This document shows, one piece after another, positions 8,342 through 16,488 of a stretch of 64,000 nt of DNA. Location: assembly GCA_964524145.1 (NCBI GenBank), contig CAZGCA010000022.1, positions 3,480 through 67,479 of the forward strand, in the 5' to 3' direction. The notes under the pieces are model-generated. The model was not told the origin of the DNA, did no database searches, and worked only from the letters and a program-made list of their open reading frames with translations. Position 1 is the first letter of the stretch. Every line of letters begins with the position of its first letter. Both the position numbers and the translations under genes were made by a program. The DNA comes from CAZGCA01 sp964524145. GTDB lineage: Bacteria; Hydrogenedentota; CAZGCA01.

Positions 8342-9520
8342 ATGACCACCAGTACAGTGAGAACATACGCCTTTCCGACGAGAGTGCAGTTCGGGTTCGG
8401 GGCTGCGAAAGGCGTTGCGGACTGTGTTTCGGATTTTCGAATACGCGCGGCACTGCTCTTGGCTGATCAAGGAGTTACCCGGGCTGGCCTAACCGACAGG
8501 GTCGCCCGCGCTGTGCGGTCTGCGGGCGTTCAGGTCACGGTCTTCGACAAGATCCATCCTCCGGGGCCTACCGACAACGTCGTCAGCGAGGCTTACGACA
8601 TATATCGCAGGAAACGGTGCCAGGTCACTATTGCCATGGGCGGCGGCAGTGTAATGGATACCGCAAAGGCGGTTCGGCTGCTGGCGACACACGGCGGAGA
8701 CATCAGGGATTATAACCTCGCACTGCGCTCGAGGGCGAAAATCACCCCTATAATGCCGAGGCTTATTTGCATACCCACGACGGCCGGGACAGGCAGCGAA
8801 GTCTCTGCTTTTCTCTTTGTAACAGACACGACACGCAACGTCAAGATAGCCGTGGCAAGCAACTACCTCATCCCAACCGTTGCCTTGGTAGATCCGGGCA
8901 TGACATTCTCGCTGTCGCCAATCTTCACCGCTGCAACGGGGATGGAGGCGCTCGCCCACTCTGTGGAGATCTGTCTGAACGGGGGCGACAACCCGCTTGC
9001 AGACGGTTTTGCGCTCACCTCCGTTCGCCTCGTTGCGGCCAACCTGAAAACAGCGGTCAAGAACGGTCGCCACAAGGAGGCGCGCAAAGAGATGTCGATG
9101 GCAGCCATGATGAGCGGCATGGCGCTGACCCAGAAAGGCGTAGGGCTCATACATTCGCTTGCCAACACTCTTTCAGCGCAGTGCGGTATCCCCAGCGGCG
9201 TGGCGATGGCGGTGATGCTGCCTCACGTGGTGAGGCTCCACGCCCCCAAATGTCCGAAACGTATTGCCGAGATAGGCAGTGTTATGGGCGTCCCCACCGA
9301 AGAGATGACCGCGCGAGAGGGGGCTGCCAGCACCATCGAGACGATCGAGCGGTTGATCAGAAGGGTGAAGCTCCCTCTGAACCTCGAGGCGCTGGGTGTA
9401 GAGAAGAAGCGTTTGGAATCGCTCAGCCAAGCGGCGCTGGCGGACATGGTCTCGATGGGTTCCGCCCGCGAGTGGAGCGAACGGAGCATACTCAGGCTTT
9501 ATCAGGCCGCGTTCAAGTAA
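8342..9520 (+). CDS. Iron-type alcohol dehydrogenase family protein with altered metal site
   Basis: This 392-aa protein has the group III (iron) alcohol dehydrogenase fold: an NAD-binding GGGSVMDTAKA motif (about 100-110), IPTTAGTGSEVS, and the metal-binding half with ATGMEALAHSVE and KGVGLIHSLANTL. Using FucO numbering recalled from memory (D196, H200, H263, H277), the aligned positions here are Glu, His, His and Ser, with identical spacings of 4 and 14. The first ligand is therefore conservatively changed and the last is lost. It may bind zinc, bind metal weakly or act on an unusual substrate. GGAGG at 8332-8336 favours the ATG at 8342 over 8339. Confidence 0.85.
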   Translation: MTTSTVRTYAFPTRVQFGFGAAKGVADCVSDFRIRAALLLADQGVTRAGLTDRVARAVRSAGVQVTVFDKIHPPGPTDNVVSEAYDIYRRKRCQVTIAMGGGSVMDTAKAVRLLATHGGDIRDYNLALRSRAKITPIMPRLICIPTTAGTGSEVSAFLFVTDTTRNVKIAVASNYLIPTVALVDPGMTFSLSPIFTAATGMEALAHSVEICLNGGDNPLADGFALTSVRLVAANLKTAVKNGRHKEARKEMSMAAMMSGMALTQKGVGLIHSLANTLSAQCGIPSGVAMAVMLPHVVRLHAPKCPKRIAEIGSVMGVPTEEMTAREGAASTIETIERLIRRVKLPLNLEALGVEKKRLESLSQAALADMVSMGSAREWSERSILRLYQAAFK

Positions 9521-9614
9521 TCGCAGGGCAGTTGTCCCACCAAGCGAAGACAAGGGAGTGCTCCGTGTTGTGTCGCGTGGACCGAATGACGGTACGGAAG
9601 GGAAGGACAAAAAG

Positions 9615-9971
9615 ATGACGGCGCACAGGAAATTGTCGGTCTTGGCTGTTGGCGTGGGCTGCTTTGCACTTGCGGTGACGATGTCGATCATTCAACCGTT
9701 GAGAGACACATCGGCTCAGGAACAACGGGAACCCGGTTTTCTCTACAGCGAATTGGCCACCCTCAATTTCAGGGGCGACATCGCCATCACGGTGCCCAAT
9801 GCTGACGCGCCAATTACGTACGATAATGCCGCTCTCGGGGTATACGACGGTTTCGTCGTTGTGTGGACATCCACGGGCAAGGTGGAACTCTACCCGTTCA
9901 GTAACATAGCGACCAACGTAACCATTGCGGCAGGGAACGTTGCAGTACCGGTCGAGGGCGATGCGGAGTAG
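9615..9971 (+). CDS. Small exported protein of unknown function
   Basis: This 118-aa protein has a basic start, one hydrophobic segment (about 8-28) and a likely signal-peptidase site near SAQEQ. The mature part is short and beta-rich, with no family I recognise. GGAAGG upstream supports the ATG at 9615, although the frame is open further left. It lies between the iron-ADH gene and a group of envelope proteins. Confidence 0.55.
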   Translation: MTAHRKLSVLAVGVGCFALAVTMSIIQPLRDTSAQEQREPGFLYSELATLNFRGDIAITVPNADAPITYDNAALGVYDGFVVVWTSTGKVELYPFSNIATNVTIAAGNVAVPVEGDAE

Positions 9972-10166
9972 TCCTTGAACCGGTTTGCATGTCCCGCTTG
10001 TCCGCCGCCTGGAGAAGTCGGACAGACGTCCCAAAGCGAGGTCCGGAAGTAATAGACCACTTTACACCTCACGGAAAAAGGGGTACAATTGGGGTGGAGT
10101 GATTTGGACAAAGGTAGAGAGACGCGTCGTCGGGAATCACAGGGAGTCCGAGGCTGGCGGGAGGTG

Positions 10167-10754
10167 ATGGTGGACAGAAACCCCGGGAACACACCAGGAA
10201 CTCGTCGACTATTGTGGGCTGCATGCGCTGTGTTGACGGTGGCTGTCTTGACGTGGGCGTACGTTGCCGGCGCACAGGCGAGGGGTAAGCCCGGTTCGGT
10301 GCCAACCTTCGGGCCGAATAGATGGAAAACACGTACGGCACAGTCTCGCCTCGAGCAGTTAGACCAGCGGATCGAGGAACTCACCCAGAAGGTTGCGCAA
10401 CTCGAAGCGAAGGTCGCTGAGCGGCTCAAGGATAACGAGGATCTTCTATACAGGCTAATGAGAAAGCGCGGCCAGGATGTCGGTGGGCTTCGGCCTACGA
10501 TGTCCGAGCGGCCGGGGATTCTGACAGGCATAAGAGACGGCGAACTCTACGAACCAACTATCATCATCTGGAACCTAGCAGGCGGCCCGCTGGCCGGCTC
10601 GAAGCCGGTTGTGACGGTGAAAAGCGGTTTCCCGGTGAGGTTGTACCGCAGTGACCGGGTGGGCGACCAGGAGTGGTACCAGGTGTACACGTATCACGAA
10701 ACGCCGGTGTCCTACGGATGGGTATTGCCGACATTGTTTAGGGACTCGTTTTGA
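10167..10754 (+). CDS. Membrane-anchored coiled-coil protein with C-terminal SH3-like domain
   Basis: About 195 aa. One transmembrane segment (about 17-36, LWAACAVLTVAVLTWAYVAG) is followed by a heptad-rich coiled coil (RLEQLDQRIEELTQKVAQLE and on). The C-terminal segment has the look of a bacterial SH3 domain: GFPVRLYRSD, WYQVYTY, YGWVLP. Such domains often bind peptidoglycan or partner proteins in the periplasm. GGGAGG just before 10167 sets the start; GTG at 10170 is equally possible. A similar coiled-coil plus SH3 layout recurs in the lipoprotein at 11847. Confidence 0.6.
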   Translation: MVDRNPGNTPGTRRLLWAACAVLTVAVLTWAYVAGAQARGKPGSVPTFGPNRWKTRTAQSRLEQLDQRIEELTQKVAQLEAKVAERLKDNEDLLYRLMRKRGQDVGGLRPTMSERPGILTGIRDGELYEPTIIIWNLAGGPLAGSKPVVTVKSGFPVRLYRSDRVGDQEWYQVYTYHETPVSYGWVLPTLFRDSF

Positions 10755-10865
10755 ATGGTCCTGGCAGAGGAGTGCTTGTGCCGACTATGATTACCTCCGG
10801 GAAGAAGTGCCGGTGTGCTCTACGCCTTCGGTGTTGTATCCCTCAGAGCGTGATGAGGCCCCGAC

Positions 10866-11801
10866 GTGAGCGATAGGGACGAAACAAAACTGTGCCCGTT
10901 TTGTCGACAGGTAGTGCCGTACCTGGCGGCCAAGTGCCGGTTCTGCGGCGAGATGATTGGCGTCCCCCTGCACCACCAGGAACGCCACCTTACGGAAAGC
11001 GATCTGGGAGGTATGCCCGAGAGCCAGGTGCACTATAGTGGTCGATTTGTCCAGGCGTACGAGGAGCTCAAACACCACCAGGCTGAAACGGAACAAACCA
11101 AGAAACGGAAACGACACAAGCTAACAGTACCCGGCGCGGACAAGTTCATCCTGTGCGTCGTGGTGGCCGGGCTGGTGGTGGTGTCTGTGTTCTCGGTGAG
11201 AGCGTTGCTGCGATTCCAGAGCAGGGTCAGGGACGGTGTGGAGGCTCAGGAAGTGCGTCGTATCCTTGGAGAAGCCGAGGCGGCCCTCGAAAAGGGCGAC
11301 TATGTGACTGCGATACAGGCGGCCCACCAAGCAGTCGCTGTCATGCCGGACAGCCATACGAGCAAAGACGTGCTCTTGCGAATCCGCGTGTCCGCGCTCG
11401 CCGAGGGACAACGCAGGTATGATGAGCAGGATTTCGCAGGATGTGCACGGTTCTGTAAGATGATCCTCCAGGTTGACCCGGGTGACGAGCAGTTGAGCAC
11501 GTTGTTGCGTATTTGCGAGGAGGATGCCCCGAGATACTCTATCGTGCTCAACGATATTAGCCGATCACCAACGAAAGGGCTTCGCGCAACCTTCAGACGG
11601 CGGGGCGGCCCCCTGGAGTTTGCCTCCGAGGGCGAGCAGCTTGGACAGCTGGGGTTTACCGTGCTGGAGATCGACGAACCGGCCGGCCGGGTGAAGATGA
11701 GGGACGATAAGCGCGGCAGAACTGTTGTCGCAACCGTTCAGAGACAGGGCGCCACCGGCAGAATGCTGACAAAACAGGGTCTGGAGATTATTGACGAGTA
11801 G
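10866..11801 (+). CDS. Zinc-ribbon membrane protein with TPR-like region
   Basis: This 311-aa protein begins with a double CxxC zinc ribbon (Cys 10, 13, 24, 27: CPFCR and CRFCG). A charged linker, one transmembrane helix (about 95-117, FILCVVVAGLVVVSVFSV) and a helical region with two TPR-like units (about 125-215) follow. The C-terminus is beta-rich. The zinc ribbon is predicted to be cytoplasmic and the TPR part external. The start is GTG at 10866 with little ribosome site. I do not recognise a named family; the zinc-ribbon plus single helix plus TPR layout suggests a scaffold. Confidence 0.6.
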   Translation: MSDRDETKLCPFCRQVVPYLAAKCRFCGEMIGVPLHHQERHLTESDLGGMPESQVHYSGRFVQAYEELKHHQAETEQTKKRKRHKLTVPGADKFILCVVVAGLVVVSVFSVRALLRFQSRVRDGVEAQEVRRILGEAEAALEKGDYVTAIQAAHQAVAVMPDSHTSKDVLLRIRVSALAEGQRRYDEQDFAGCARFCKMILQVDPGDEQLSTLLRICEEDAPRYSIVLNDISRSPTKGLRATFRRRGGPLEFASEGEQLGQLGFTVLEIDEPAGRVKMRDDKRGRTVVATVQRQGATGRMLTKQGLEIIDE

Positions 11802-11846
11802 ACGCTGTCGTTTCTGCAACACATGCCCGTGTCCCAAGTTGACACT

Positions 11847-12449
11847 ATGAAGATATCGTCTGCCATTCCAGTTGTAGGATTTGCGGTGTGTCTCGTGCTC
11901 GCTGGCGGGTGCGACGAGATCAAGTCTATTGACCGCAAAATGCAACGCAACAAGGAGTCGCCTGAGCTTTCAGGCGGGCAGTCTGGGCGCACCGGCGACC
12001 TCCGGGACGGCGGAACAGAAGCTGCGAGTGAGCTCGAAGCTGCAATAGCAGAGAAGGAACGCCAGATCGACGAGCTGGAAACGAGAGTGTCCGAACTGGC
12101 GACCAAGTTGCAGGATCTGATAGCCGCAAACAGGAAGGTTATCGCGGAGTTCCAGCAAATGGAGCACGAAACAATGAGGACCGACGAGGCGGTATCAATC
12201 TCGAGAAAGGCTATGCTCAGCGGCGTGCGGCCGGGACAGACAGACATTGCGGAGGTGTATGTCTGGGACAAACCCGGCGGGTTTGCGGCTAACGCCACTA
12301 TCCTCTCGAAGGTGGCGAGCGGTCATCGGGTTCTGGTGCTTGAGCAGAGCGGGAGGGGTCCTCGGACATGGTACCGGGTCGTGTCGGAGGGCGGGGAAGG
12401 TTTTCACGCGGGTTGGGTCCCGGGCGGCATGGTCGTTTTTACACAGTGA
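11847..12449 (+). CDS. Lipoprotein with coiled coil and SH3-like domain
   Basis: About 200 aa. The signal peptide MKISSAIPVVGFAVCLV ends in a clear lipobox, LAGGC. Residues 50-110 form a coiled coil with regular Leu spacing (EKERQIDELETRVSELATKL). The last 65 residues resemble an SH3-type domain (VYVWDKPGG, HRVLVLEQ, TWYRVV, GWVPGG). An upstream in-frame ATG at 11823 would add eight residues before the signal peptide and is less likely. It shares its layout with the protein at 10167, so the two may be functional partners or old duplicates. Confidence 0.65.
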   Translation: MKISSAIPVVGFAVCLVLAGGCDEIKSIDRKMQRNKESPELSGGQSGRTGDLRDGGTEAASELEAAIAEKERQIDELETRVSELATKLQDLIAANRKVIAEFQQMEHETMRTDEAVSISRKAMLSGVRPGQTDIAEVYVWDKPGGFAANATILSKVASGHRVLVLEQSGRGPRTWYRVVSEGGEGFHAGWVPGGMVVFTQ

Positions 12450-12460
12450 GAGAGAACAGT

Positions 12461-13141
12461 ATGAAGGACAATGTTTTTGTGAGGTCGCAACTGACCGACA
12501 TGCTCCGGACGGCGGCTCGTTGCTTTCCCCGAGGCCCGTTACTTCCTGCGCTCGTCGTTGCTCTTTCGTGTGTACTGACACTTGGAGCGGGATGCGCTGG
12601 CAGCAGGCCGCTCCGGACGGTAGAAAAAGAGGCCCGTGCTCCAGAGGACCCACAAAGAGCCAGGGAACGAGCAGAGCGCATGTTGCGCGACATTGTGGAT
12701 GTGCGAATACAATACGCCGACGAACACCAGGGCGAACTCGCCCGCGAGATACGCTTCGCACGGCCATACTACTACAAGGAATACGACCAATACCTCACCA
12801 AGTCGGGTGAATATAGAGTAAACCTGTCGGAGCTCGACTCGACTTTCACGCCCATCGAGGCCATGGTCATCTTGAGAAAGGCCAGATTCAAGACACGGTA
12901 TAACACGTCGCGCGCGGCGTGTGCTGAGGATGAGCGTTTTGTGAGAGACATTGGCGAGGAGCGGCTCAAGTACGTCTACTCCAATGGCCGATGGACCTTG
13001 AAACACACCTATTTCGAAACCTTCGAAACCGCTGTCGAAACAGACGGCAAGTGGGTTGATGCGGATCAGGACATAGAAAGGTTCGCTGACGAAGAATCGC
13101 CTTCGGTGCTAAGGCGGGTGCTGGGGTTCTTCGGTATCTGA
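12461..13141 (+). CDS. Lipoprotein of unknown function
   Basis: About 226 aa. A long basic N-terminus and a hydrophobic stretch lead to a lipobox-like GAGCAGS, so export and lipidation are likely. The mature part is charged, with an aromatic cluster PYYYKEYDQYL and a beta-rich end. No family is recognised. It starts 12 bases after the preceding lipoprotein gene stops, so the two are probably co-transcribed. Confidence 0.55.
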   Translation: MKDNVFVRSQLTDMLRTAARCFPRGPLLPALVVALSCVLTLGAGCAGSRPLRTVEKEARAPEDPQRARERAERMLRDIVDVRIQYADEHQGELAREIRFARPYYYKEYDQYLTKSGEYRVNLSELDSTFTPIEAMVILRKARFKTRYNTSRAACAEDERFVRDIGEERLKYVYSNGRWTLKHTYFETFETAVETDGKWVDADQDIERFADEESPSVLRRVLGFFGI

Positions 13142-13209
13142 GCCGAGATACTTCACCGGCGCACTCCCGTCCGGGCATGTGTCGCGTGGGACTCGATAGA
13201 AAGGGAGCA

Positions 13210-14337
13210 ATGAGAGTAAAATCCACCATACCGTGTCGCATAAACATACTTGGCAACCCGTCGGACGCCAACGAAGGAGAACACCAAACCATTTCGGCTG
13301 CGGTGAGACCCTTGGCGGGCGCGTTCTTGACTCCGGCACCCAAGCTGACCCTCGAAGTCCTGCAACGTACAAAAGGAGGCGCGGGATTCACTGCTGTCCA
13401 GTCGGTACAATACATGGGCAGACTGCGCTATGACGGCAAGTTCGATCTTATCAAGGCGGCGATAAACATCCTTGCCAAGTACAGCGAGGAGTTCAAGGAG
13501 AAACTTGGCCGGCGCAAAGTGAAGATCGCCACATGGACCGATGTGCCTCGACAGAGCGGGCTTGGGGGCTCGTCGTCTTTAATCCTCGTGACGTTGGGAA
13601 GCCTGCGAGCGTTCTACCGGCTCGACCCCTTCGTCCATAACGACTACTTTCTGGCGGAGATGACCCAAAGAGCGGAGGCGAATGAGCTGGGCATAACGTG
13701 CGGGTATGCCGACAGATATGTCCCGATTTTCGGCGACATAGCGTACATCGACTATCGAGGCAAGCTGTTCCAGAAGGAGTTTAAAGCTGAACCTTACGCC
13801 ACCTACGAGAAACTGGGCTCGTTTGTCAACGAACTCCCGCTTGTGATATTCACTACGGGCATCGAGCACGATTCCGGCGATGTCCACGGCCCCATGCGGG
13901 CCCGCTATCTCAAGGAGTATAGAAGTTACGTAAGGCACGGCGGGAGAAAACCCCCCTTGGTCAACATAATGGAGAAGATAGGTGATACGGCGTGGCGCGG
14001 CAAACAGGCGCTGCTCGAGGCCGATTGGGTAACCTTCGGCACGTTGATGAACGAGAACCACCGTCTTGCGGACAGAATGATGAGGTACTGTGGATTCACT
14101 GAAGGTGCAGGCGCCGAGAACAACTTCATCATACGAACGGCCCTGTCCAAAGGGGCTCTGGCCGCCAAGCTGACCGGTGCAGGCGGTGGTGGTTCCGTAT
14201 TCGCGTTGACGGAGCCGGGCGGGGAGGCCGAGATGATCAGCGTCCTGAAACGGGCGGCCAGGGAACGCGGGCTTGCCAACAGCAGCGTGAGAAAATGCCG
14301 TATCGTGCGCGGGGGGTTGCGCGTCGAGACCAGCTAG
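13210..14337 (+). CDS. GHMP-family sugar kinase (heptose-7-phosphate kinase / glucuronokinase-like)
   Basis: This 375-aa protein carries the GHMP kinase signatures. They are an N-terminal PCRINILGNPSD motif, the ATP-binding loop QSGLGGSSSLIL preceded by an Asp (TDVPR), and the C-terminal LTGAGGGGSVFAL motif. The family phosphorylates galactose, mevalonate, homoserine and various sugar acids or heptoses at C1. The next gene is a nucleotidyltransferase, so kinase plus NDP-sugar pyrophosphorylase is the natural reading: sugar to sugar-1-P to NDP-sugar. An AAGGGAG site precedes the ATG. The exact sugar cannot be told from sequence. Confidence 0.8.
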   Translation: MRVKSTIPCRINILGNPSDANEGEHQTISAAVRPLAGAFLTPAPKLTLEVLQRTKGGAGFTAVQSVQYMGRLRYDGKFDLIKAAINILAKYSEEFKEKLGRRKVKIATWTDVPRQSGLGGSSSLILVTLGSLRAFYRLDPFVHNDYFLAEMTQRAEANELGITCGYADRYVPIFGDIAYIDYRGKLFQKEFKAEPYATYEKLGSFVNELPLVIFTTGIEHDSGDVHGPMRARYLKEYRSYVRHGGRKPPLVNIMEKIGDTAWRGKQALLEADWVTFGTLMNENHRLADRMMRYCGFTEGAGAENNFIIRTALSKGALAAKLTGAGGGGSVFALTEPGGEAEMISVLKRAARERGLANSSVRKCRIVRGGLRVETS

Positions 14338-14364
14338 CGACGCTGCCGGCGCGCCGATTGAGAG

Positions 14365-15342
14365 ATGGCAGAACTTGACTCCGCCCTGATTGATTGTGTC
14401 GTTTTGGCCGCAGGACGCGGCAAACGCCTGCGACCTATTAGCGATACGGTATCGAAAGCCATGACGCCCATACTCGGGCGTGCGCTAATAGAGCGCGTGA
14501 TCCAGGCGCTGGCGGCAGCGGGACTCCGCAAGTTCACTATCGTGGCGAGTCCCGACGATGAGAGCCTGACCGAGTTCATTGGCAATGAACTCAACGATTC
14601 TAGCTACACGCGGGTGGTGTTCCAGGACAGACGGCTTGGGACGGCCCACGCTCTGAAGATCTGCCGGGCGGAGATCGAGTCCGACAACCTCGTCGTGACC
14701 GCGTGCGACAGCCTGTTTGCGACCGAACATATTCGTCACCTGCTGGACGTCCACAGAGAGAACGGGAATGATGCCACACTGACCTTGAAGCCGTCCACGC
14801 CCGAGCAGATCGCACGAACTTCTTCGGTCGAATTGGACGGGTCGCGGATCGTCCGAATAGTCGAGAAGCCGGCCCCAGGAGAAGCCCCATCGAATATGGC
14901 GTGCATACAGCTCTATGTCTTTGGCAGAGTTATCTTCGAGTACCTCGACCGCGTGGCGCCGTCGGTACGAGGAGAGTATGAGCTGCCGGATGCGTTCCAG
15001 ATGATGATGGACGATGGGTTGCGGTTCGAGGGTGTTAAAACCGATTGGCGGATGGATATCACCTGCCCGCGGGATATCGTGCTCATGACCCAATACTTCA
15101 TGGATAACGGCGAGACAGCCCACAGCGACAATCCTTTGCAGATCGGCCCCGGGACGGAGATAATCGAGCCTGTGGTGTACGAGGATGATTCGGCGGTCGG
15201 CGCAGACTGTGTCGTCGGTCCCTATGTATACCTTGGGGAAGGGGCGCGCATCGGATCAAATGTGCAGATTAGCAACTCTGTGCTGATGGCGGGGGCTTCG
15301 CTTGCCGACGGTGTTGAGATGAGTTACGACGTCATCGTGTGA
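14365..15342 (+). CDS. Sugar-1-phosphate nucleotidyltransferase
   Basis: This 325-aa protein has a GT-A/Rossmann nucleotidyltransferase domain (about 1-235) with the signature CVVLAAGRGKRLRPISDTVSKAM, where the G-x-G-x-R and Lys contact NTP. A Asp pair analogue (TACDSL) and a VEKP motif follow. The C-terminal 70 residues show hexapeptide-like left-handed beta-helix repeats (IGPGTEI, VGADCVVGPYVYLGEGARIGS), as in GlmU/RmlA-like long forms. It starts 27 bases after the kinase gene and probably makes the NDP-sugar for the polysaccharide locus. Confidence 0.82.
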   Translation: MAELDSALIDCVVLAAGRGKRLRPISDTVSKAMTPILGRALIERVIQALAAAGLRKFTIVASPDDESLTEFIGNELNDSSYTRVVFQDRRLGTAHALKICRAEIESDNLVVTACDSLFATEHIRHLLDVHRENGNDATLTLKPSTPEQIARTSSVELDGSRIVRIVEKPAPGEAPSNMACIQLYVFGRVIFEYLDRVAPSVRGEYELPDAFQMMMDDGLRFEGVKTDWRMDITCPRDIVLMTQYFMDNGETAHSDNPLQIGPGTEIIEPVVYEDDSAVGADCVVGPYVYLGEGARIGSNVQISNSVLMAGASLADGVEMSYDVIV

Positions 15343-15348
15343 GAGCGC

Positions 15349-16350
15349 ATGCGACCTTCCGATAACACCGAGCCGGGCTACGTTTCGTTATTCGAGTCCG
15401 GTGAACTTGCCCGCAGAGCAGAGGTGCTTCAGACATCCCTGGCGGAATGCACCCTTTGCCCGCGCCGGTGTGGCGCCAACCGGAGTTCAGGCGAAACAGG
15501 CGTGTGCGGGGCCGGCGAGGAGCTTGTGGTTGCCGCTGCGTGCCCGCACCACGGCGAAGAACCTCCCATCTCCGCAACTCTCGGTTCGGGAACGATCTTC
15601 TTCGCTTTCTGCCCGGTCAGATGCGTCTACTGCCAGAATTACCGGATAAGCCATGACGGTGTCGGCACAACATGTTCCGAGGAACGGCTTGCAGATCGTA
15701 TGCTCGATTTGCAGGCAAACGGGTGCCACAACATAAACCTGGTGACCGCAACTCAGTTTCTCCCGCAGATTATGAGCGCGCTCGCGTCCGCCGTTCCGCG
15801 TGGGCTAAGGATACCTATCGTATACAACACAGGAGGATACGAGCGGGTCGAGACGATACGGATGCTCGAGGGTCTCGTGGACATCTACTTGCCCGATGTC
15901 AAGTTTGCCACTGATCCGGCCGCGGCCAAGCTGACAGTTACACCCGACTACGCTTCGTTCTGTTGGCCTGCAGTGCACGAAATGTATCGTCAAACAGGTC
16001 CTCTCGAGATCGATGACTCGGGCGTCGCGCACCGGGGCACCATTGTCCGCCATCTCGTGCTGCCCGGGGGCTTCTCTGAGACCGCAGAAGTCTTGCGTCG
16101 GCTCAAACGTGAGATCGGCACGGACGTCCATCTCAGCCTCATGGGGCAGTACCTGCCACGGCACCGTGCAATCGGTCATCCGGCGGTAGGTCGGAAGCTG
16201 CTTCGCTCCGAGTATGAGACCGTTGTCGACGAGATGCACGATCTGGGATTCTTCAATGGCTGGTGCCAGGACGTCGATTCGCTCGACGGCGGTTTTGTCC
16301 CGGATTTCGACAGCCCGACATCGGTCTTTCGTGCCAATCGGGTGATATGA
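15349..16350 (+). CDS. Radical SAM protein, PflA-like (PflX / COG1313 type)
   Basis: This 333-aa protein has the radical SAM cluster motif C-x3-C-x2-C in FFAFCPVRCVYCQNYRIS, which binds a 4Fe-4S cluster and S-adenosylmethionine. A second Cys-rich stretch precedes it (CTLCPRRCGANR...GVCGAG), typical of the COG1313 family. Later motifs NLVTATQF, VYNTGGYE and LPDVKFA also match that family. The biochemical role of COG1313 proteins is not established; related proteins activate glycyl-radical enzymes. It begins seven bases after the nucleotidyltransferase gene and may be co-transcribed. Confidence 0.85.
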   Translation: MRPSDNTEPGYVSLFESGELARRAEVLQTSLAECTLCPRRCGANRSSGETGVCGAGEELVVAAACPHHGEEPPISATLGSGTIFFAFCPVRCVYCQNYRISHDGVGTTCSEERLADRMLDLQANGCHNINLVTATQFLPQIMSALASAVPRGLRIPIVYNTGGYERVETIRMLEGLVDIYLPDVKFATDPAAAKLTVTPDYASFCWPAVHEMYRQTGPLEIDDSGVAHRGTIVRHLVLPGGFSETAEVLRRLKREIGTDVHLSLMGQYLPRHRAIGHPAVGRKLLRSEYETVVDEMHDLGFFNGWCQDVDSLDGGFVPDFDSPTSVFRANRVI

Positions 16351-16416
16351 GCGCCAAACCCGAATCCGGAATGACCGGTTCGCCCGTGTCTGTGAAGACT
16401 CTGCAGTCGATTTTGC

Positions 16417-16445
16417 TTGCTGATGCGTTCGGCTTGGTGTAGAAT
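16417..16445 (+). promoter_or_regulatory. Sigma-70-type promoter
   Basis: TTGCTT (16417-16422), a 17-base spacer and TAGAAT (16440-16445) form a good vegetative promoter. The expected start near 16452 is downstream of the first in-frame ATG of the next gene. This argues that the protein starts at GTG 16477 or TTG 16489. Confidence 0.6.
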
Positions 16446-16488
16446 AGTAGGCCAAACCACCGATTCAACTGACAAGGTGAGGGAAGGA

